From Microcaldota archaeon (GTDB taxonomy: Archaea > Micrarchaeota > Micrarchaeia > Micrarchaeales > CABMGC01): DNA of 64,000 nucleotides. How positions within the stretch are numbered: the first letter of the stretch is position 1; the number at the start of each line of letters is the position of its first letter. Made by a program: the position numbers and the translations under genes. This document shows, piece by piece, positions 1 through 9,569 of this stretch. Location of the stretch: positions 1 through 64,000 of the forward strand of contig JAJZRI010000004.1 in assembly GCA_021802765.1 (NCBI GenBank). Direction: 5' to 3'. The notes under the pieces were generated by a model. It made no database searches. It was not told where the DNA came from and worked only from the letters and a program-made list of their open reading frames with translations.

Positions 1-139
1 CTGCTACCAGGTCGGAGGCAGTCTGGCCAAAGGAACGCTCGGATCCCAGTTCTCTGGGTACCTCTGGCTCAACTATACCATACCTAACTACGGAACGCAG
101 GTCGAAAGGATAGCAACATTTACTATAACTTACACTTAG
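1..139 (+). CDS. C-terminal fragment of a pilin-like surface protein
   Basis: An open frame enters from the left edge (codons starting at base 2) and stops at the TAG ending at base 139. The 45 visible residues contain FSGYLWLNYTIPNYG, which resembles the end of the class III signal-peptide protein at 41675-42157 (FSGYLIVNYTSAYTNFPS). I therefore infer a secreted, N-anchored pilin-like protein whose amino end lies outside the window. No start, promoter or catalytic motif can be seen. It lies tail to tail with the next gene. Confidence 0.6.
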   Translation, partial: CYQVGGSLAKGTLGSQFSGYLWLNYTIPNYGTQVERIATFTITYT

Positions 140-167
140 AGCCTTGCATCGCCCGCATATTTGAATG

Positions 168-836
168 CTATCTTGATTCGGCTTTGCTTAGCAAGGTTTC
201 TGCAACCTTGGTGGATATTGTATTATTTAGATTGTTAGTGTATCCGTCTGTTATTACTGTGCCAACAAGATTTCCATATGAAAATATGCTAGTATATTGA
301 TAATCTGGCAATGGCATTATGAAATTTGGAGATTTTATTACACTAGTATTGAATACAGCTATGGATCTGACAGTATATATTTTTGTATTCCCATACTGGC
401 TGTAATTCGAAGGGGATTTGTTATTTGCCATATACCATTGCACTGATTGATTTGCATTATTGCTAAATATCATGCTATTTACCGCTTCAGAAGCAGAACT
501 GCTGTTATCCATAAGAAACACAATTATGGCTATGGTCTTAGGGAAGGTGGTGAAATTGTTAAGTGTTCCAGTAAAATTAAATAATGAAGAGGATGACTCA
601 ACATAGCCTAATCCTCTAAGCTGCTGTAAAAATGTAGCATTTTTCTCTGTGTAAATCACCGTATAGTCTGGACTATTTGCTATTGCACGCACTTCAGTCA
701 CATTTAGGGTTGGCAAGGCCCGTGCATTCGTGTTAAATATATTTACCTGCCCTCCAGCTGGCCTAAAAGCCACCAATATAACAATAATTATTAAGTAATC
801 TATTATTTCTGCTTTTTTTTGCAATCCATATCTCAT
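168..836 (-). CDS. N-terminally anchored extracellular protein, unknown function
   Basis: Encodes 222 residues. One hydrophobic segment (about residues 10-24, IIDYLIIIVILVAF) follows a short basic start, and the rest is rich in Asn, Ser, Thr and N-x-S/T sequons, as expected for a glycosylated exterior domain. The C-terminal stretch YGNLVGTVIT...NNLNNTISTKVAETLL loosely matches the ends of the proteins at 36759, 37863 and 38991 (short strand, N-x-N/Y-T, helix), so it may be a distant member of that family. No enzyme motif is visible. It diverges from the beta-helix gene at 923. Confidence 0.6.
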   Translation of the reverse strand: MRYGLQKKAEIIDYLIIIVILVAFRPAGGQVNIFNTNARALPTLNVTEVRAIANSPDYTVIYTEKNATFLQQLRGLGYVESSSSLFNFTGTLNNFTTFPKTIAIIVFLMDNSSSASEAVNSMIFSNNANQSVQWYMANNKSPSNYSQYGNTKIYTVRSIAVFNTSVIKSPNFIMPLPDYQYTSIFSYGNLVGTVITDGYTNNLNNTISTKVAETLLSKAESR

Positions 837-922
837 TATTAAAACCGACTATACAATATGTTTAAAGCAAAACTCTATAAATACTTGTAGAATACAAATA
901 CGTTCGTAAATTGGCTGATAAA

Positions 923-2851
923 ATGGGTATTAAATTCCAACAGCTCATTCTGTTCCTGTTCTTATTAGTGTTAGTCGTTCCTGTAATCAATGCCAAGTCG
1001 ATACAGATGAGATGCGGTGGCGTAATGAATCTTTCGAATACTTTATACATTTATCCTAACAATTCATGCTTATCTGGAGCGAGGATAATATTTGCAAGTA
1101 ACACGTACAACATCTCCCTAGAATGCCTTTCAGGGCAATTAATCTCAAACACACAATCCATAATTGCAGGAGACCTAGCCACATCCGCCGGAATATACAA
1201 TTGCACTTTAAAAAATCCTACAGTGTATGTCGGTAATGGCTCGAGCCTCTACTTGATGGGCAATTCAATTAACTCGACAAAAATAAATGTAAAACAAGGC
1301 TCTAACGTTATCATAGGGCATTATCTGAGGATAAATGTATTTGCACCAAACGGTTTCAATTCCACAAAGCTATTTGGGCATAGGGTGGCCGGATTCTCAT
1401 ATGTATTCCCGCTAATTAATCATACTGTGGACTATAACGACACCGAACTGCAAATGGGTGGGTTTTACATTAGGGGCTTTCCACAAAAGTTCAAAGATCT
1501 ACAAAAAACCATTCCATTTGGGGCTTACAATATGAATGGAAGTCAGATATTTGAAAACTTCTCACATGTGAACTACGGCCAGCTTGAAGGATGGAAAATA
1601 TTGCCAGTAGTGCAATATTTTATAACTAACAATTCAATAATAAATTTTAATCCTTATGCAGTAGATTATTCATTTTTAGCTTTCGATCAACTAGTTATGT
1701 ATCGGTTAAACATAACAAGAGACGTAAATCTTACGCCCATATACATACAGCCGATATACCCCACATTTAACTGGAATATTATACCTGACAATTTCAGCAA
1801 CATAGTAAAAATACGTTATATTGTAAGTATACCTCCATCCGATGCAAATTGGAACTTTACCGACTATTTATATAGGTATTCTCCTTTGGAATTTGTGCTA
1901 AATCCAGTTTCAGGAGGAATAGGGCCCCACTCTATACTTTACAGGGCATTTACCTTTCCAAATAAAAATTATTACCAAAATCTTAATGGTTCTCTTACTT
2001 ATCTGATAAATTATACAGAAAAGCTTGCAATAGGACTTAATTCATCAATTATGACAGCGCAAGGAACAATACCTGGTCTGGGTTCTTTCATACAGGACTC
2101 TACAACGCCTTCTTTTAGTATTGGGATTGGATTTTGTGCAGTGCCATACAACATGTCCGCGCAAAACATAAATTACATAACCGTAAGCAATCCTGGAGAA
2201 TACCAGATGGCTTCTAATCTTCGTCCTCTTGCAGAACCAGCACTTCCCCAACTTGTCAATGCGCCATGCAACACGGGCATTGTTATATCTGGAAATGACA
2301 TCCAAATAAATTGCAATAATTGGTCCATTAATGATACTGTAAGTGGCATATTGATAGAAAATTCAAGCAACATCCTTATTAGGGATTGCAAAATAAATGG
2401 AAATGGGATAATGATAAACAACTCCAAAGGGATTTCATTATACAACGTAACCCTTACACCAACAGCTGCGAATCATTCAGGGATATCAATAAATGACGCG
2501 TTAGGCGTAACCTTATACAATCTTACCCTAAATAACGGATATAAATATCCATTTTCAGTATTCTCATCTTCCGGCACTCCCTTCTCAGAGGCGATTCAAA
2601 TACACAATCTTATGATGTGCGGATCAGATAATATCTCTGCAATAAGCCACTTTGCATTCATATACAATTCAAAATCTACTTGCCCATCACAATTCGAAAG
2701 TATATTATATAAATTAGATCTCAATTCCAAAAAGGAACTAATAATCCTTTCTCTCGTCATTGCAATAATATACATTTTACTTGCAGTCAAGCATATTTCA
2801 CGCAAGCAAAATAAGGAACCAAAGGCCAAAAGAAAAGCCGCAAAAAATTAA
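923..2851 (+). CDS. Secreted parallel beta-helix (NosD-like) surface protein
   Basis: The ORF track begins at a TTG at 911, but the ATG at 923 places a clean signal peptide first (MGIKFQQLILFLFLLVLVVPV), giving 642 residues. Residues about 450-560 form short repeats of the type ISGNDIQIN / ILIENSSNILIRDC / ISLYNVTL / VTLYNLTL, typical of right-handed parallel beta-helix (NosD/pectate-lyase fold) proteins. A single membrane segment near the end (LIILSLVIAIIYILLAV) is followed by a Lys-rich tail, so the chain is C-anchored and faces outside. N-x-S/T sites are abundant. Adhesion or carbohydrate binding is possible; no catalytic residues were identified. TATA-like TATAAATA lies at about 874. Confidence 0.7.
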   Translation: MGIKFQQLILFLFLLVLVVPVINAKSIQMRCGGVMNLSNTLYIYPNNSCLSGARIIFASNTYNISLECLSGQLISNTQSIIAGDLATSAGIYNCTLKNPTVYVGNGSSLYLMGNSINSTKINVKQGSNVIIGHYLRINVFAPNGFNSTKLFGHRVAGFSYVFPLINHTVDYNDTELQMGGFYIRGFPQKFKDLQKTIPFGAYNMNGSQIFENFSHVNYGQLEGWKILPVVQYFITNNSIINFNPYAVDYSFLAFDQLVMYRLNITRDVNLTPIYIQPIYPTFNWNIIPDNFSNIVKIRYIVSIPPSDANWNFTDYLYRYSPLEFVLNPVSGGIGPHSILYRAFTFPNKNYYQNLNGSLTYLINYTEKLAIGLNSSIMTAQGTIPGLGSFIQDSTTPSFSIGIGFCAVPYNMSAQNINYITVSNPGEYQMASNLRPLAEPALPQLVNAPCNTGIVISGNDIQINCNNWSINDTVSGILIENSSNILIRDCKINGNGIMINNSKGISLYNVTLTPTAANHSGISINDALGVTLYNLTLNNGYKYPFSVFSSSGTPFSEAIQIHNLMMCGSDNISAISHFAFIYNSKSTCPSQFESILYKLDLNSKKELIILSLVIAIIYILLAVKHISRKQNKEPKAKRKAAKN

Positions 2852-2894
2852 TATAAAAATACCAACCAGATATGTCTGTGATCAGGTTTTAATA

Positions 2895-4331
2895 ATGCCC
2901 AGCAAAATAAAAACGCAAAAAGCAGTGCAATGGAACTTGATAATTGTTGCTTCCGCTTTGCTTCTATTTGTATTCGGCTACGTGGTCTATCTGCATTCCA
3001 TTAGTACATCAACCATTACCCTAGGGTATCCTGTAGTGCAATACGATGCCGGTCCAACTCATACCTATTTTATAAATAGTTCTATCGCTCCCCTAAATAT
3101 AAGCGTACATGCGGCCATATATGGTACACCTACCATCTACAACAACGTTCTATATGTAACTACCATGGGCAATCTTACCCAACTCCAGCAGAGTAGATAC
3201 GATCTGACAAATGGTACGGTATCTGCAATAGACATGAGCACTGGCGTTCTTTTGTGGAAGGATACTTTTCCAAATCAGATAATGACCCAGCCGATAACTG
3301 CAAAGGGGCTAATAGTGGTGGGAGTGAGCAACAACGGAGAGGTGCCTCCGCAATATTACAATACTGCAGAAGCAATAGTAGGAATAAACATGACTACTGG
3401 AAAGGTCATATGGAATGATGCGAACGGGGGCGGGTCTCCAACAGGAACAGACCTTGCAACTCCTGCATATTACAATGGTCTCATAATAGAGCCCGGAATG
3501 GGTGTTGCAACCATATATAATGCTTCAACCGGGGTAGTAGTTAATACTATAAATACATATCTTCCGGATTTACTTTCTTCACCACTGTTAGTAAACGGCA
3601 CTGCGTATTTCGGCGCAGGATATGCAAGCGTGTATGGGTTTAATTCTTTCAGTAGGAACATATCTGGCGTGCCAATGAACATAACCTCTGACGAAAGACT
3701 ATTTGCAGTGAAAATAGATTCTGGAAAAATTATTTGGCAAACGCGTTTCTTAAATGCAGGCGCCGGTCTCAATGATATCTGCGCGGCATTCTCAAACGGA
3801 ACGATAGTTGCTGCTTATCTTTATCAAAGCGACTACAGCAATCCTACCTTGGTGGCCCTTAACTCATCCACAGGAAACACAATATGGAAATTAAATGAGA
3901 CAAAGTATGTGCAATATAGTCACCGTGCAATGGAGAACATCCCTTCGATGTACTATGGTCTTAACTACACCCAGAACACCTTATCTCCAATAACTTTATG
4001 GAATGGCACTGCGTACTCCGATTCAAATTATCTTGGATATTTATTTGCTGTCAACATATCTACTGGAAAAGTGCTCTGGGCTACACAAACGGGCCAGGAG
4101 GAAGGAAATCCGAATGTGTTCCTTGGCCATTATCTGATAGCGATTACGGATGGAGGCATGATTATAATACTGAATGCAACCAATGGCAATATAATAAATC
4201 AGAAGTACATAGGTCTGCCGCATTTAGCATCCCAGCCCATAATAACAAAGAATTATGCTATTCTTTCCGGAATGAATGGCAGGATATTTACCGTACCGCT
4301 TAAATCATTAATAACCCCAAATAATAGTTGA
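2895..4331 (+). CDS. Membrane-anchored PQQ-type beta-propeller protein
   Basis: The listed ORF starts at 2781 inside the previous gene; ATG 2895 (MPSKIKTQ) is preferred because it precedes a single membrane anchor (about residues 14-34) and removes the overlap. This leaves 478 residues. At least six propeller blades are recognisable by the repeat xAxxxxTGxxxW (AIDMSTGVLLW, GINMTTGKVIW, AVKIDSGKIIW, ALNSSTGNTIW, AVNISTGKVLW, ILNATNGNI). The family includes quinoprotein dehydrogenases and BamB-like scaffolds. I see no evidence for cofactor binding, so an exported binding or scaffold propeller is the safer reading. Confidence 0.75.
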   Translation: MPSKIKTQKAVQWNLIIVASALLLFVFGYVVYLHSISTSTITLGYPVVQYDAGPTHTYFINSSIAPLNISVHAAIYGTPTIYNNVLYVTTMGNLTQLQQSRYDLTNGTVSAIDMSTGVLLWKDTFPNQIMTQPITAKGLIVVGVSNNGEVPPQYYNTAEAIVGINMTTGKVIWNDANGGGSPTGTDLATPAYYNGLIIEPGMGVATIYNASTGVVVNTINTYLPDLLSSPLLVNGTAYFGAGYASVYGFNSFSRNISGVPMNITSDERLFAVKIDSGKIIWQTRFLNAGAGLNDICAAFSNGTIVAAYLYQSDYSNPTLVALNSSTGNTIWKLNETKYVQYSHRAMENIPSMYYGLNYTQNTLSPITLWNGTAYSDSNYLGYLFAVNISTGKVLWATQTGQEEGNPNVFLGHYLIAITDGGMIIILNATNGNIINQKYIGLPHLASQPIITKNYAILSGMNGRIFTVPLKSLITPNNS

Positions 4332-4353
4332 TATTCTGCCAGGCAAAAACAAA

Positions 4354-6009
4354 GTGAAAACACCATCATTTAACAAAATAGCCCTAGCAGCAATATTCCT
4401 CTTTGGACTTGTTCTATCGCTACTGTTATTCAAAGGGATGAGTTTTTACGGCGACGATGCCTCATACACGCAGTACATTCCTTCGATATTGTCAGGCACC
4501 TTTAGCGAAAGCATAAACATCTTCTCAATACGACTTCTCATGGACCTACCACTTGCCTTATTTGTTGGTATATTTGGATATACGGACCTAGGCGCAGGTG
4601 CTTGGGCCCTAATATCCTATCTTATCATAATACCGCTCATTTACCTTATAGGGAAAGAGCTTGGCAATGAAAAAGGAGGGCTGCTTGCTGCGTTTCTGTT
4701 CTCGTTCTACCCTCTAATAATACACTTTAACACTTCTCCAGATCCAATGCTGCCAATGGCCCTTTTCCTCACCGCATCCCTTCTTTTTTTCGTAAAAGGC
4801 ATGAATAAATCAAGCAGCATTGATTACTGGATCGCCGGATTTCTTGCATTCCTAGCAACACTTGCAAATCCACTAGCATATCTTTATCTGCTGTTCTATG
4901 GGTTCTATTTTGTTGCAGATTCCGCATACCAGTCGATTAAAAAACGCACTGCCATAATAGAATTTAAAATCTTATATGTATTTCTTGGAGTTGCGACTGC
5001 AATAGCTTTATTGGGATATGTTAATATGACAATTGCAAATGGCAACCCATTCTTTGAACTTAATATGACCAACAACTATTACAGCGCCGCCGGGGGTCCA
5101 GACCAGATCTTCTATACAAATCCAAGCCTAACCTACTATATAGATGGCTATTTCCCATATGGCATAATTCCATTTATAACAAATTCCACAGGCACCGTCA
5201 TAAATCCGCAGTCCGTAATGCAGCACCTGTTTTCAATTAATCAACTTTGGGCAAATGATGTTGGGTTCTTCGGCTACGTTGCCGTGCTTCTTGGGATATA
5301 CCTTCTCGTAGATGGCAGAAAAAGGTCCCGGTTCACTCTTATTATTGCCGCATTCATAATAGGCTACATGGAATTCGGAAGTATGAGTATCACACATTAT
5401 TTCCCCATATACAAGCTGATGCGATTTACAGTTGTTGCAGCCGTTCCAATACTGCTGGTTATGGGATTTGCACTTTCTGAATTTGTATGGGGCAAGAATC
5501 ATATAAGCGATCTGACAAAGAAACAGAGGGTCGCCATTGCCGCTATCATCTTCATATTCCTGCTGTCAACATCCCTTCCAATCAATTATTTCTACTATAT
5601 CTATAATCACAACACAATGGCCTTCATAAAACAGGCGGCCCACAGCCTAAGCACAGCGAACCTTAGCGGAGCTAGCGTACTTACAACTGCAGAAGCGCCA
5701 GGATATCTAGCATATTATCTTGGCTACCCTAAAAATACCGTCATATCGCTGTATGATAACGGCGCCTACGGGGGCATGTTTATCCCCACATGTGCAAGCA
5801 TACCGCACAATACCTATGTAATAATACCAACTCCAGAAGGAATAGCTGCAGTAAACAGTTACAATTTATGGGTAATAAATGAGACGTGGGCCTACAACCC
5901 TTCAGAGTGCAATCTCTCCCTATATGCAAATACGTCAAGCATACCCGGGATAAACAACAATTCCATATACAATCCCGCATATGTTGGAAATATCTACTTC
6001 AACAAGTAA
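4354..6009 (+). CDS. GT39-like multi-pass membrane glycosyltransferase
   Basis: Starts at GTG 4354, 22 bp after the previous stop, and encodes 551 residues. About ten membrane segments are followed by a C-terminal exterior domain (from about residue 430). The first loop carries GDDASYTQY, the position where GT39/ArnT/PMT-family enzymes have their acidic catalytic motif. The family moves a sugar from a dolichyl-phosphate donor to an exported acceptor. Its place behind three sequon-rich exoproteins suggests that it decorates surface proteins; this is inference. Acceptor and sugar cannot be read from the sequence. Confidence 0.7.
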   Translation: MKTPSFNKIALAAIFLFGLVLSLLLFKGMSFYGDDASYTQYIPSILSGTFSESINIFSIRLLMDLPLALFVGIFGYTDLGAGAWALISYLIIIPLIYLIGKELGNEKGGLLAAFLFSFYPLIIHFNTSPDPMLPMALFLTASLLFFVKGMNKSSSIDYWIAGFLAFLATLANPLAYLYLLFYGFYFVADSAYQSIKKRTAIIEFKILYVFLGVATAIALLGYVNMTIANGNPFFELNMTNNYYSAAGGPDQIFYTNPSLTYYIDGYFPYGIIPFITNSTGTVINPQSVMQHLFSINQLWANDVGFFGYVAVLLGIYLLVDGRKRSRFTLIIAAFIIGYMEFGSMSITHYFPIYKLMRFTVVAAVPILLVMGFALSEFVWGKNHISDLTKKQRVAIAAIIFIFLLSTSLPINYFYYIYNHNTMAFIKQAAHSLSTANLSGASVLTTAEAPGYLAYYLGYPKNTVISLYDNGAYGGMFIPTCASIPHNTYVIIPTPEGIAAVNSYNLWVINETWAYNPSECNLSLYANTSSIPGINNNSIYNPAYVGNIYFNK

Positions 6010-6018
6010 GCAGTATTT

Positions 6019-6723
6019 TTAGAAAACACCAAACCTCCTCCTATTATCCTTACCTGCATTATCCGATTTTTCTGCCTTAATCCTAAACCTTTCAGTAACA
6101 AGTATCTTTCCATTGCCCCTGCACACATGGCAAGCCTTTTCAAAGATCTTCTTCCTGCCCATGCACCTATCGCACGTGGTCATCATCTCAAAGCTTCCAA
6201 GAAATGTATTCTGCCTCACATGGCGCATTCCCGTTCCATTGCATGCCGGGCATCGCACCTCCCTGGATCCCGGTTCTCCGCCGCTTCCACCGCAATTCCC
6301 ACATGTTTTGTATCTTTGCACCTCAAATTCACGTTCGACGCCCCTTTCTATGTCGTCAAACGAGAGATTTATGTTTACACCCTGCGCCTCCCCTCCAAAA
6401 CCCCCAAATCCTTCACCTCCGAGGTTGGAATACATGTTGCTCTGCATGTCCTGGAATATGTCTTCAAAGTTGAACCCGCGGAATATGTCCTCCTGGCTGA
6501 ACTTCCTGCCGAATCCTTCTGGACCATACGCATCGTATTCCCTTCTTTTTTCAGGATTGCTCAAGACCGCGTAGGCGGCGTTTATCTCCTTAAACTTCTC
6601 TTCAGCCTCTTTGCTCTTATTTTTGTCCGGATGGTACTTCAGGGCAAGTTCCCTATATGCCTTCTTTATCTGGTCGGCACTGGCATTTTTTGGAACTCCT
6701 AATATTGAATAGTAATCTACCAT
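6019..6723 (-). CDS. dnaJ: Truncated DnaJ (Hsp40): J domain, G/F region, zinc finger only
   Basis: 234 residues against about 370 for canonical DnaJ. The J domain (1-68) has HPD at 31-33, followed by a Gly/Phe-rich linker (69-115). Four zinc-finger repeats begin at C141 (CGNCGGSG), C158 (CPACNGTG), C184 (CDRCMGRK, last Gly replaced) and C198 (CHVCRGNG). The chain stops 30 residues later, so most of C-terminal domain I and all of domain II with the dimerisation helix are absent. I read the other two frames at the 3' end and found no continuation; the convergent gene ends only 10 bp away. It should still stimulate DnaK ATPase. It is the last gene of the wHTH-grpE-dnaK-dnaJ operon. Confidence 0.9.
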   Translation of the reverse strand: MVDYYSILGVPKNASADQIKKAYRELALKYHPDKNKSKEAEEKFKEINAAYAVLSNPEKRREYDAYGPEGFGRKFSQEDIFRGFNFEDIFQDMQSNMYSNLGGEGFGGFGGEAQGVNINLSFDDIERGVEREFEVQRYKTCGNCGGSGGEPGSREVRCPACNGTGMRHVRQNTFLGSFEMMTTCDRCMGRKKIFEKACHVCRGNGKILVTERFRIKAEKSDNAGKDNRRRFGVF

Positions 6724-6733
6724 CTAAGACACG

Positions 6734-8581
6734 TCATGTTCCTGTATTTGCGCCATTCTTGTCTTCCCCGCCACTTTCCGGTCCGCTAGGGCCTTCAGAT
6801 CCAGAAGAATTTGCCGCTCCTGCGCCATCCTTGCCGTACATGCTCGATCCTATCTCCTGCGCAGCTTCCTTGAGGCCGTCAAGCGCGATCTTCATCTTAA
6901 CGTAATCCTCGCCTTTCAGGATCTCGTCGACTTCTGCCCTGGCTTTCTCTACCTTGTCGTAGACCTCCTTGGGTATCTTCTCCTTGTACTCCTTAAGGGT
7001 CTTATCAGTAGTGTAGACCAGACTTTCGGCTTCGTTTCTTAGCTGTGCATTCTCAAGATTCACCTTGTCCTCTTCGGCATGCGCTTCGGCCTCCTTGACC
7101 ATCCTGTCAATATCCTCTCTCTTCATCTTGTTAGGCGCGATTACCTCCATTTTCTGTTCCTTTCCTGTAGCCTTGTCCTTTGCGCTTACGTGCAGGATCC
7201 CGTTTGCATCTATATCGAATGTAACTTCTATCTGTGGGGTTCCCCTAGCTGCAGGCGGTATGCCTGTAAGCTCAAATCGACCAAGTTCCACATTGTCTCC
7301 AGACCTGGGCCTTTCCCCCTGCAATATATGTATGTCAACAGCCGGTTGGTTGTCCTGCGCCGTAGTGAAGGTCTGAGTCTTCTTTATCGGAATAGTGGTA
7401 TTTTTCTCTATTATCTTGGTCATAAGGCCACCAAGAGTCTCTATTCCAAGGGAGAGCGGAGTCACATCCAGCAGAACTATATCCTTTACCTCTCCAGTAA
7501 GCACTCCTGCCTGTATTGCCGCTCCAAATGCCACTGCCTCCATCGGATCCACGCCGCGCTCTATCTTCTTGCCAAGAAGCTGCTCTACATATCTCTGTAC
7601 TATTGGCATCCTTGTCGGTCCGCCAACGAGTATAACCTTGTCCACCTGTCCAGGCTCGAGTCCGGCGTCCTTGAGAGCCTGTATGACCGGCTTTGTAGTC
7701 CTTTCCACTATTGGCAGGACTATCTCCTCAAGCTTTGCTCGTGTTAGCTTATAAGTGAAGTGCACAGGAGCGTTTCCAGGTCCCATCGTAAGGAACGGCA
7801 GGCTTATCTCGCTTGCCAGTGTGGTGGATAACTCTATCTTTGCCTTCTCCCCAGCCTCGCGTATTCTCTGCACGCCCTGCTTGTCCTTTGAGACATCCAC
7901 TCCGGAGCTCTTCTTTATTTCACTTAATAGGAAAGAGACAAGTGAGTTGTCCATGTCTGTACCTCCAAGCTGCGTATCCCCGTTAGTCGATTTTACTTCG
8001 AATACGCCGTTGCCAAACTCCATTATGGTAACGTCAAGCGTTCCTCCTCCAAAGTCGTAAACAAGCACTTTCATGTCCTTTCCTGCCTTATCAAGCCCAT
8101 AAGCAAGCGCAGCAGCCGTAGGTTCATTAACAAGCCTTACAACCTCAAGCCCGGCAATTTCTCCAGCATCCTTTGTTGCCTGCCTTTGGTTGTCATTGAA
8201 GTATGCCGGCACAGTTATTACTGCCTTCTTTACCTCTTCGCCAAGGAAGGCTTCTGCATCCTTCTTTATCTTCTGAAGAAGCATTGCCGATAGTTCTTGT
8301 GGCGTGTAATCCTTCCCATATATCTTGTACTTGTAATCTGTGCCCATCTTCCTCTTGAATGCATTTACCGTACCTTCCGCATTTGCCACTGCCTGTCTCT
8401 TTGCTGGCTCTCCAACAAGCCTGTCACCATCCTTTGTGAAAGCCACGAAGCTTGGAAATGACTTTCCGTAAACTGATGTGCCCTCCGCACTAGGGACGAG
8501 CACCGGCCGTCCTCCTTCAAGCACAGCAGCCGCAGAGTTCGAAGTTCCTAAATCTATTCCTATTATTTTTGCCATATTCAT
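6734..8581 (-). CDS. dnaK: Hsp70 chaperone DnaK
   Basis: Full length at 615 residues. The ATPase domain has phosphate-1 motif [24 protein letters not shown]-type phosphate-2 ([12 protein letters not shown]) and the adenosine motif [10 protein letters not shown]. The linker [19 protein letters not shown] precedes the substrate-binding beta domain and helical lid, and a flexible Gly/Ser/Glu tail ends the chain. It folds client proteins with GrpE (nucleotide exchange) and DnaJ. The first ATG (8581) overlaps the grpE stop as ATGA; a second ATG at 8575 (MAKIIGID) is equally possible. dnaJ follows after 10 bp. Archaeal copies of this system are generally thought to be of bacterial origin. Confidence 0.97.
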   Translation of the reverse strand: MNMAKIIGIDLGTSNSAAAVLEGGRPVLVPSAEGTSVYGKSFPSFVAFTKDGDRLVGEPAKRQAVANAEGTVNAFKRKMGTDYKYKIYGKDYTPQELSAMLLQKIKKDAEAFLGEEVKKAVITVPAYFNDNQRQATKDAGEIAGLEVVRLVNEPTAAALAYGLDKAGKDMKVLVYDFGGGTLDVTIMEFGNGVFEVKSTNGDTQLGGTDMDNSLVSFLLSEIKKSSGVDVSKDKQGVQRIREAGEKAKIELSTTLASEISLPFLTMGPGNAPVHFTYKLTRAKLEEIVLPIVERTTKPVIQALKDAGLEPGQVDKVILVGGPTRMPIVQRYVEQLLGKKIERGVDPMEAVAFGAAIQAGVLTGEVKDIVLLDVTPLSLGIETLGGLMTKIIEKNTTIPIKKTQTFTTAQDNQPAVDIHILQGERPRSGDNVELGRFELTGIPPAARGTPQIEVTFDIDANGILHVSAKDKATGKEQKMEVIAPNKMKREDIDRMVKEAEAHAEEDKVNLENAQLRNEAESLVYTTDKTLKEYKEKIPKEVYDKVEKARAEVDEILKGEDYVKMKIALDGLKEAAQEIGSSMYGKDGAGAANSSGSEGPSGPESGGEDKNGANTGT

Positions 8582-9078
8582 TCACCTTTTTGTTTTTCCT
8601 CTTCATGCTCCGCCTTCGATACTATGACCGAAGCGGGCCTAAGCATAATGTTGTTAAGCATGTATCCTTTTCTTACAACCTCTATTATTTCCCCATCCTC
8701 CTTCCCGTCGTTTCGCGTGAGCACTATTTCGTGCCTGTACGGGTCGAACTTGCCATCAACCCTTATTTCCGTAAGTCCGAATCCTTTCAGCGTTGACATT
8801 AGGTTTGAAAAAATGAGCCCTATTCCTTTCTCATTATCGCTTCCCTTTCCAAATGCCTTCATGGCCAGCTCAAACTCGTCTACCGTAGGCAACACCTTAG
8901 AGATCACCTCCGATCTGCCTATCTCGCGCGAATTTTCTAGGTCCTTTGCCATTCTCTTCTTGTAATTGTCAAACTCCGCAGCAAGCCTAAGCAGCCTATC
9001 CCTTACCTCTGCCAGCTCATCCTTGCCATCATCCTTTGCAACGTGTGCATCATTATTTTCTTGCTCTTTTTCTGCCAT
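8578..9078 (-). CDS. grpE: GrpE nucleotide-exchange factor
   Basis: The ORF is listed from 9117, but ATG 9078 (MAEKEQEN) fits better: it gives 166 residues and the usual acidic, unstructured amino end. A long helix ([19 protein letters not shown]) is followed by the beta domain with FDPYRHEIV and [18 protein letters not shown], the GrpE family signature. GrpE speeds ADP release from DnaK. The start lies inside the end of the upstream regulator gene and the stop overlaps dnaK, so the three are almost certainly translationally coupled. Confidence 0.95.
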   Translation of the reverse strand: MAEKEQENNDAHVAKDDGKDELAEVRDRLLRLAAEFDNYKKRMAKDLENSREIGRSEVISKVLPTVDEFELAMKAFGKGSDNEKGIGLIFSNLMSTLKGFGLTEIRVDGKFDPYRHEIVLTRNDGKEDGEIIEVVRKGYMLNNIMLRPASVIVSKAEHEEEKQKGE

Positions 9079-9478
9079 AAATATCAGATTCAAACATCGC
9101 ATCCATTTTCTGCGCAAATTCGATCATTCTCATGAATTCTCGTTGCATATCTGCCTGAAGTTCCTCAAGCGTGCTAGCCATATCTGTGGACCTTAGGTAA
9201 TACTTCCTTCCCTTCCTAACCACTATGCCTGAGTATATCATCCTGTTTAGGTGGTATATGATTGTCGTCCTAGGGGTCCCGAGCCTCACCTTTAGCTCCA
9301 TGCTGGTTACTCCATTGCCTTTTATGCTCTTATCTATTATCTCCTTGAGCATGGTCGGCTCCAGGCTGTCCTTGTCAGACAAGTCCAGCGACTCGCAGAA
9401 CCATGTGACAAGCGTGTCAACGCTCTCCTTCTGAGGCCTGTTCACTTGCTTTATAGCTATGCGCTCTTCGGTTACCAT
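9053..9478 (-). CDS. Winged-helix regulator heading the heat-shock operon
   Basis: 141 residues. A winged helix-turn-helix spans roughly residues 45-105 (ITSMELK-type recognition: SMELKVRLGTPRTTIIYHLNRMIYSGIVVRKGRKYYL), followed by an amphipathic helix (LEELQADMQREFMRMIEFAQ) that could serve dimerisation. The gene overlaps grpE by 26 bp and shares its promoter, so it probably controls the grpE-dnaK-dnaJ operon and itself. The archaeal heat-shock regulator Phr has a comparable role, but I cannot claim orthology. Candidate operators lie just upstream (9522-9550). Confidence 0.75.
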   Translation of the reverse strand: MVTEERIAIKQVNRPQKESVDTLVTWFCESLDLSDKDSLEPTMLKEIIDKSIKGNGVTSMELKVRLGTPRTTIIYHLNRMIYSGIVVRKGRKYYLRSTDMASTLEELQADMQREFMRMIEFAQKMDAMFESDIYGRKRARK

Positions 9479-9499
9479 ATTCTAACTTATATCCAAACA

Positions 9500-9550
9500 A
9501 ATATATAAATATTTGCTTTTTTTCAATAAAAAGTTGAATATTCAATAAAA
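9500..9550 (-). promoter_or_regulatory. Promoter and candidate operators of the heat-shock operon
   Basis: Reading on the minus strand, the AT-rich box ATATTTATATATTTG (about 9502-9516) sits about 30 bp before the regulator ATG (9478), as expected for an archaeal TATA box with a very short or absent leader. Just upstream are a perfect 12-bp palindrome TTGAATATTCAA (9534-9545) and two direct copies of TTCAATAAAA (9522-9531 and 9541-9550) 19 bp apart. This layout suits binding of a dimeric winged-helix protein next to the TATA box. Functional assignment is inference. Confidence 0.5.
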
Positions 9551-9569
9551 TAAGTATATATTTACATTT

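Noticed and set aside
6113-6905. Plus-strand ORFs opposite dnaJ (153, 191, 89 and 82 residues)
   Set aside because: They are antisense shadows of dnaJ and the dnaK end, with no family pattern, and the minus-strand frames are certain genes.
7065-8060. Plus-strand ORFs opposite dnaK, including one of 222 residues
   Set aside because: Shadow frames created by codon bias of dnaK; no start signals or recognisable domains.
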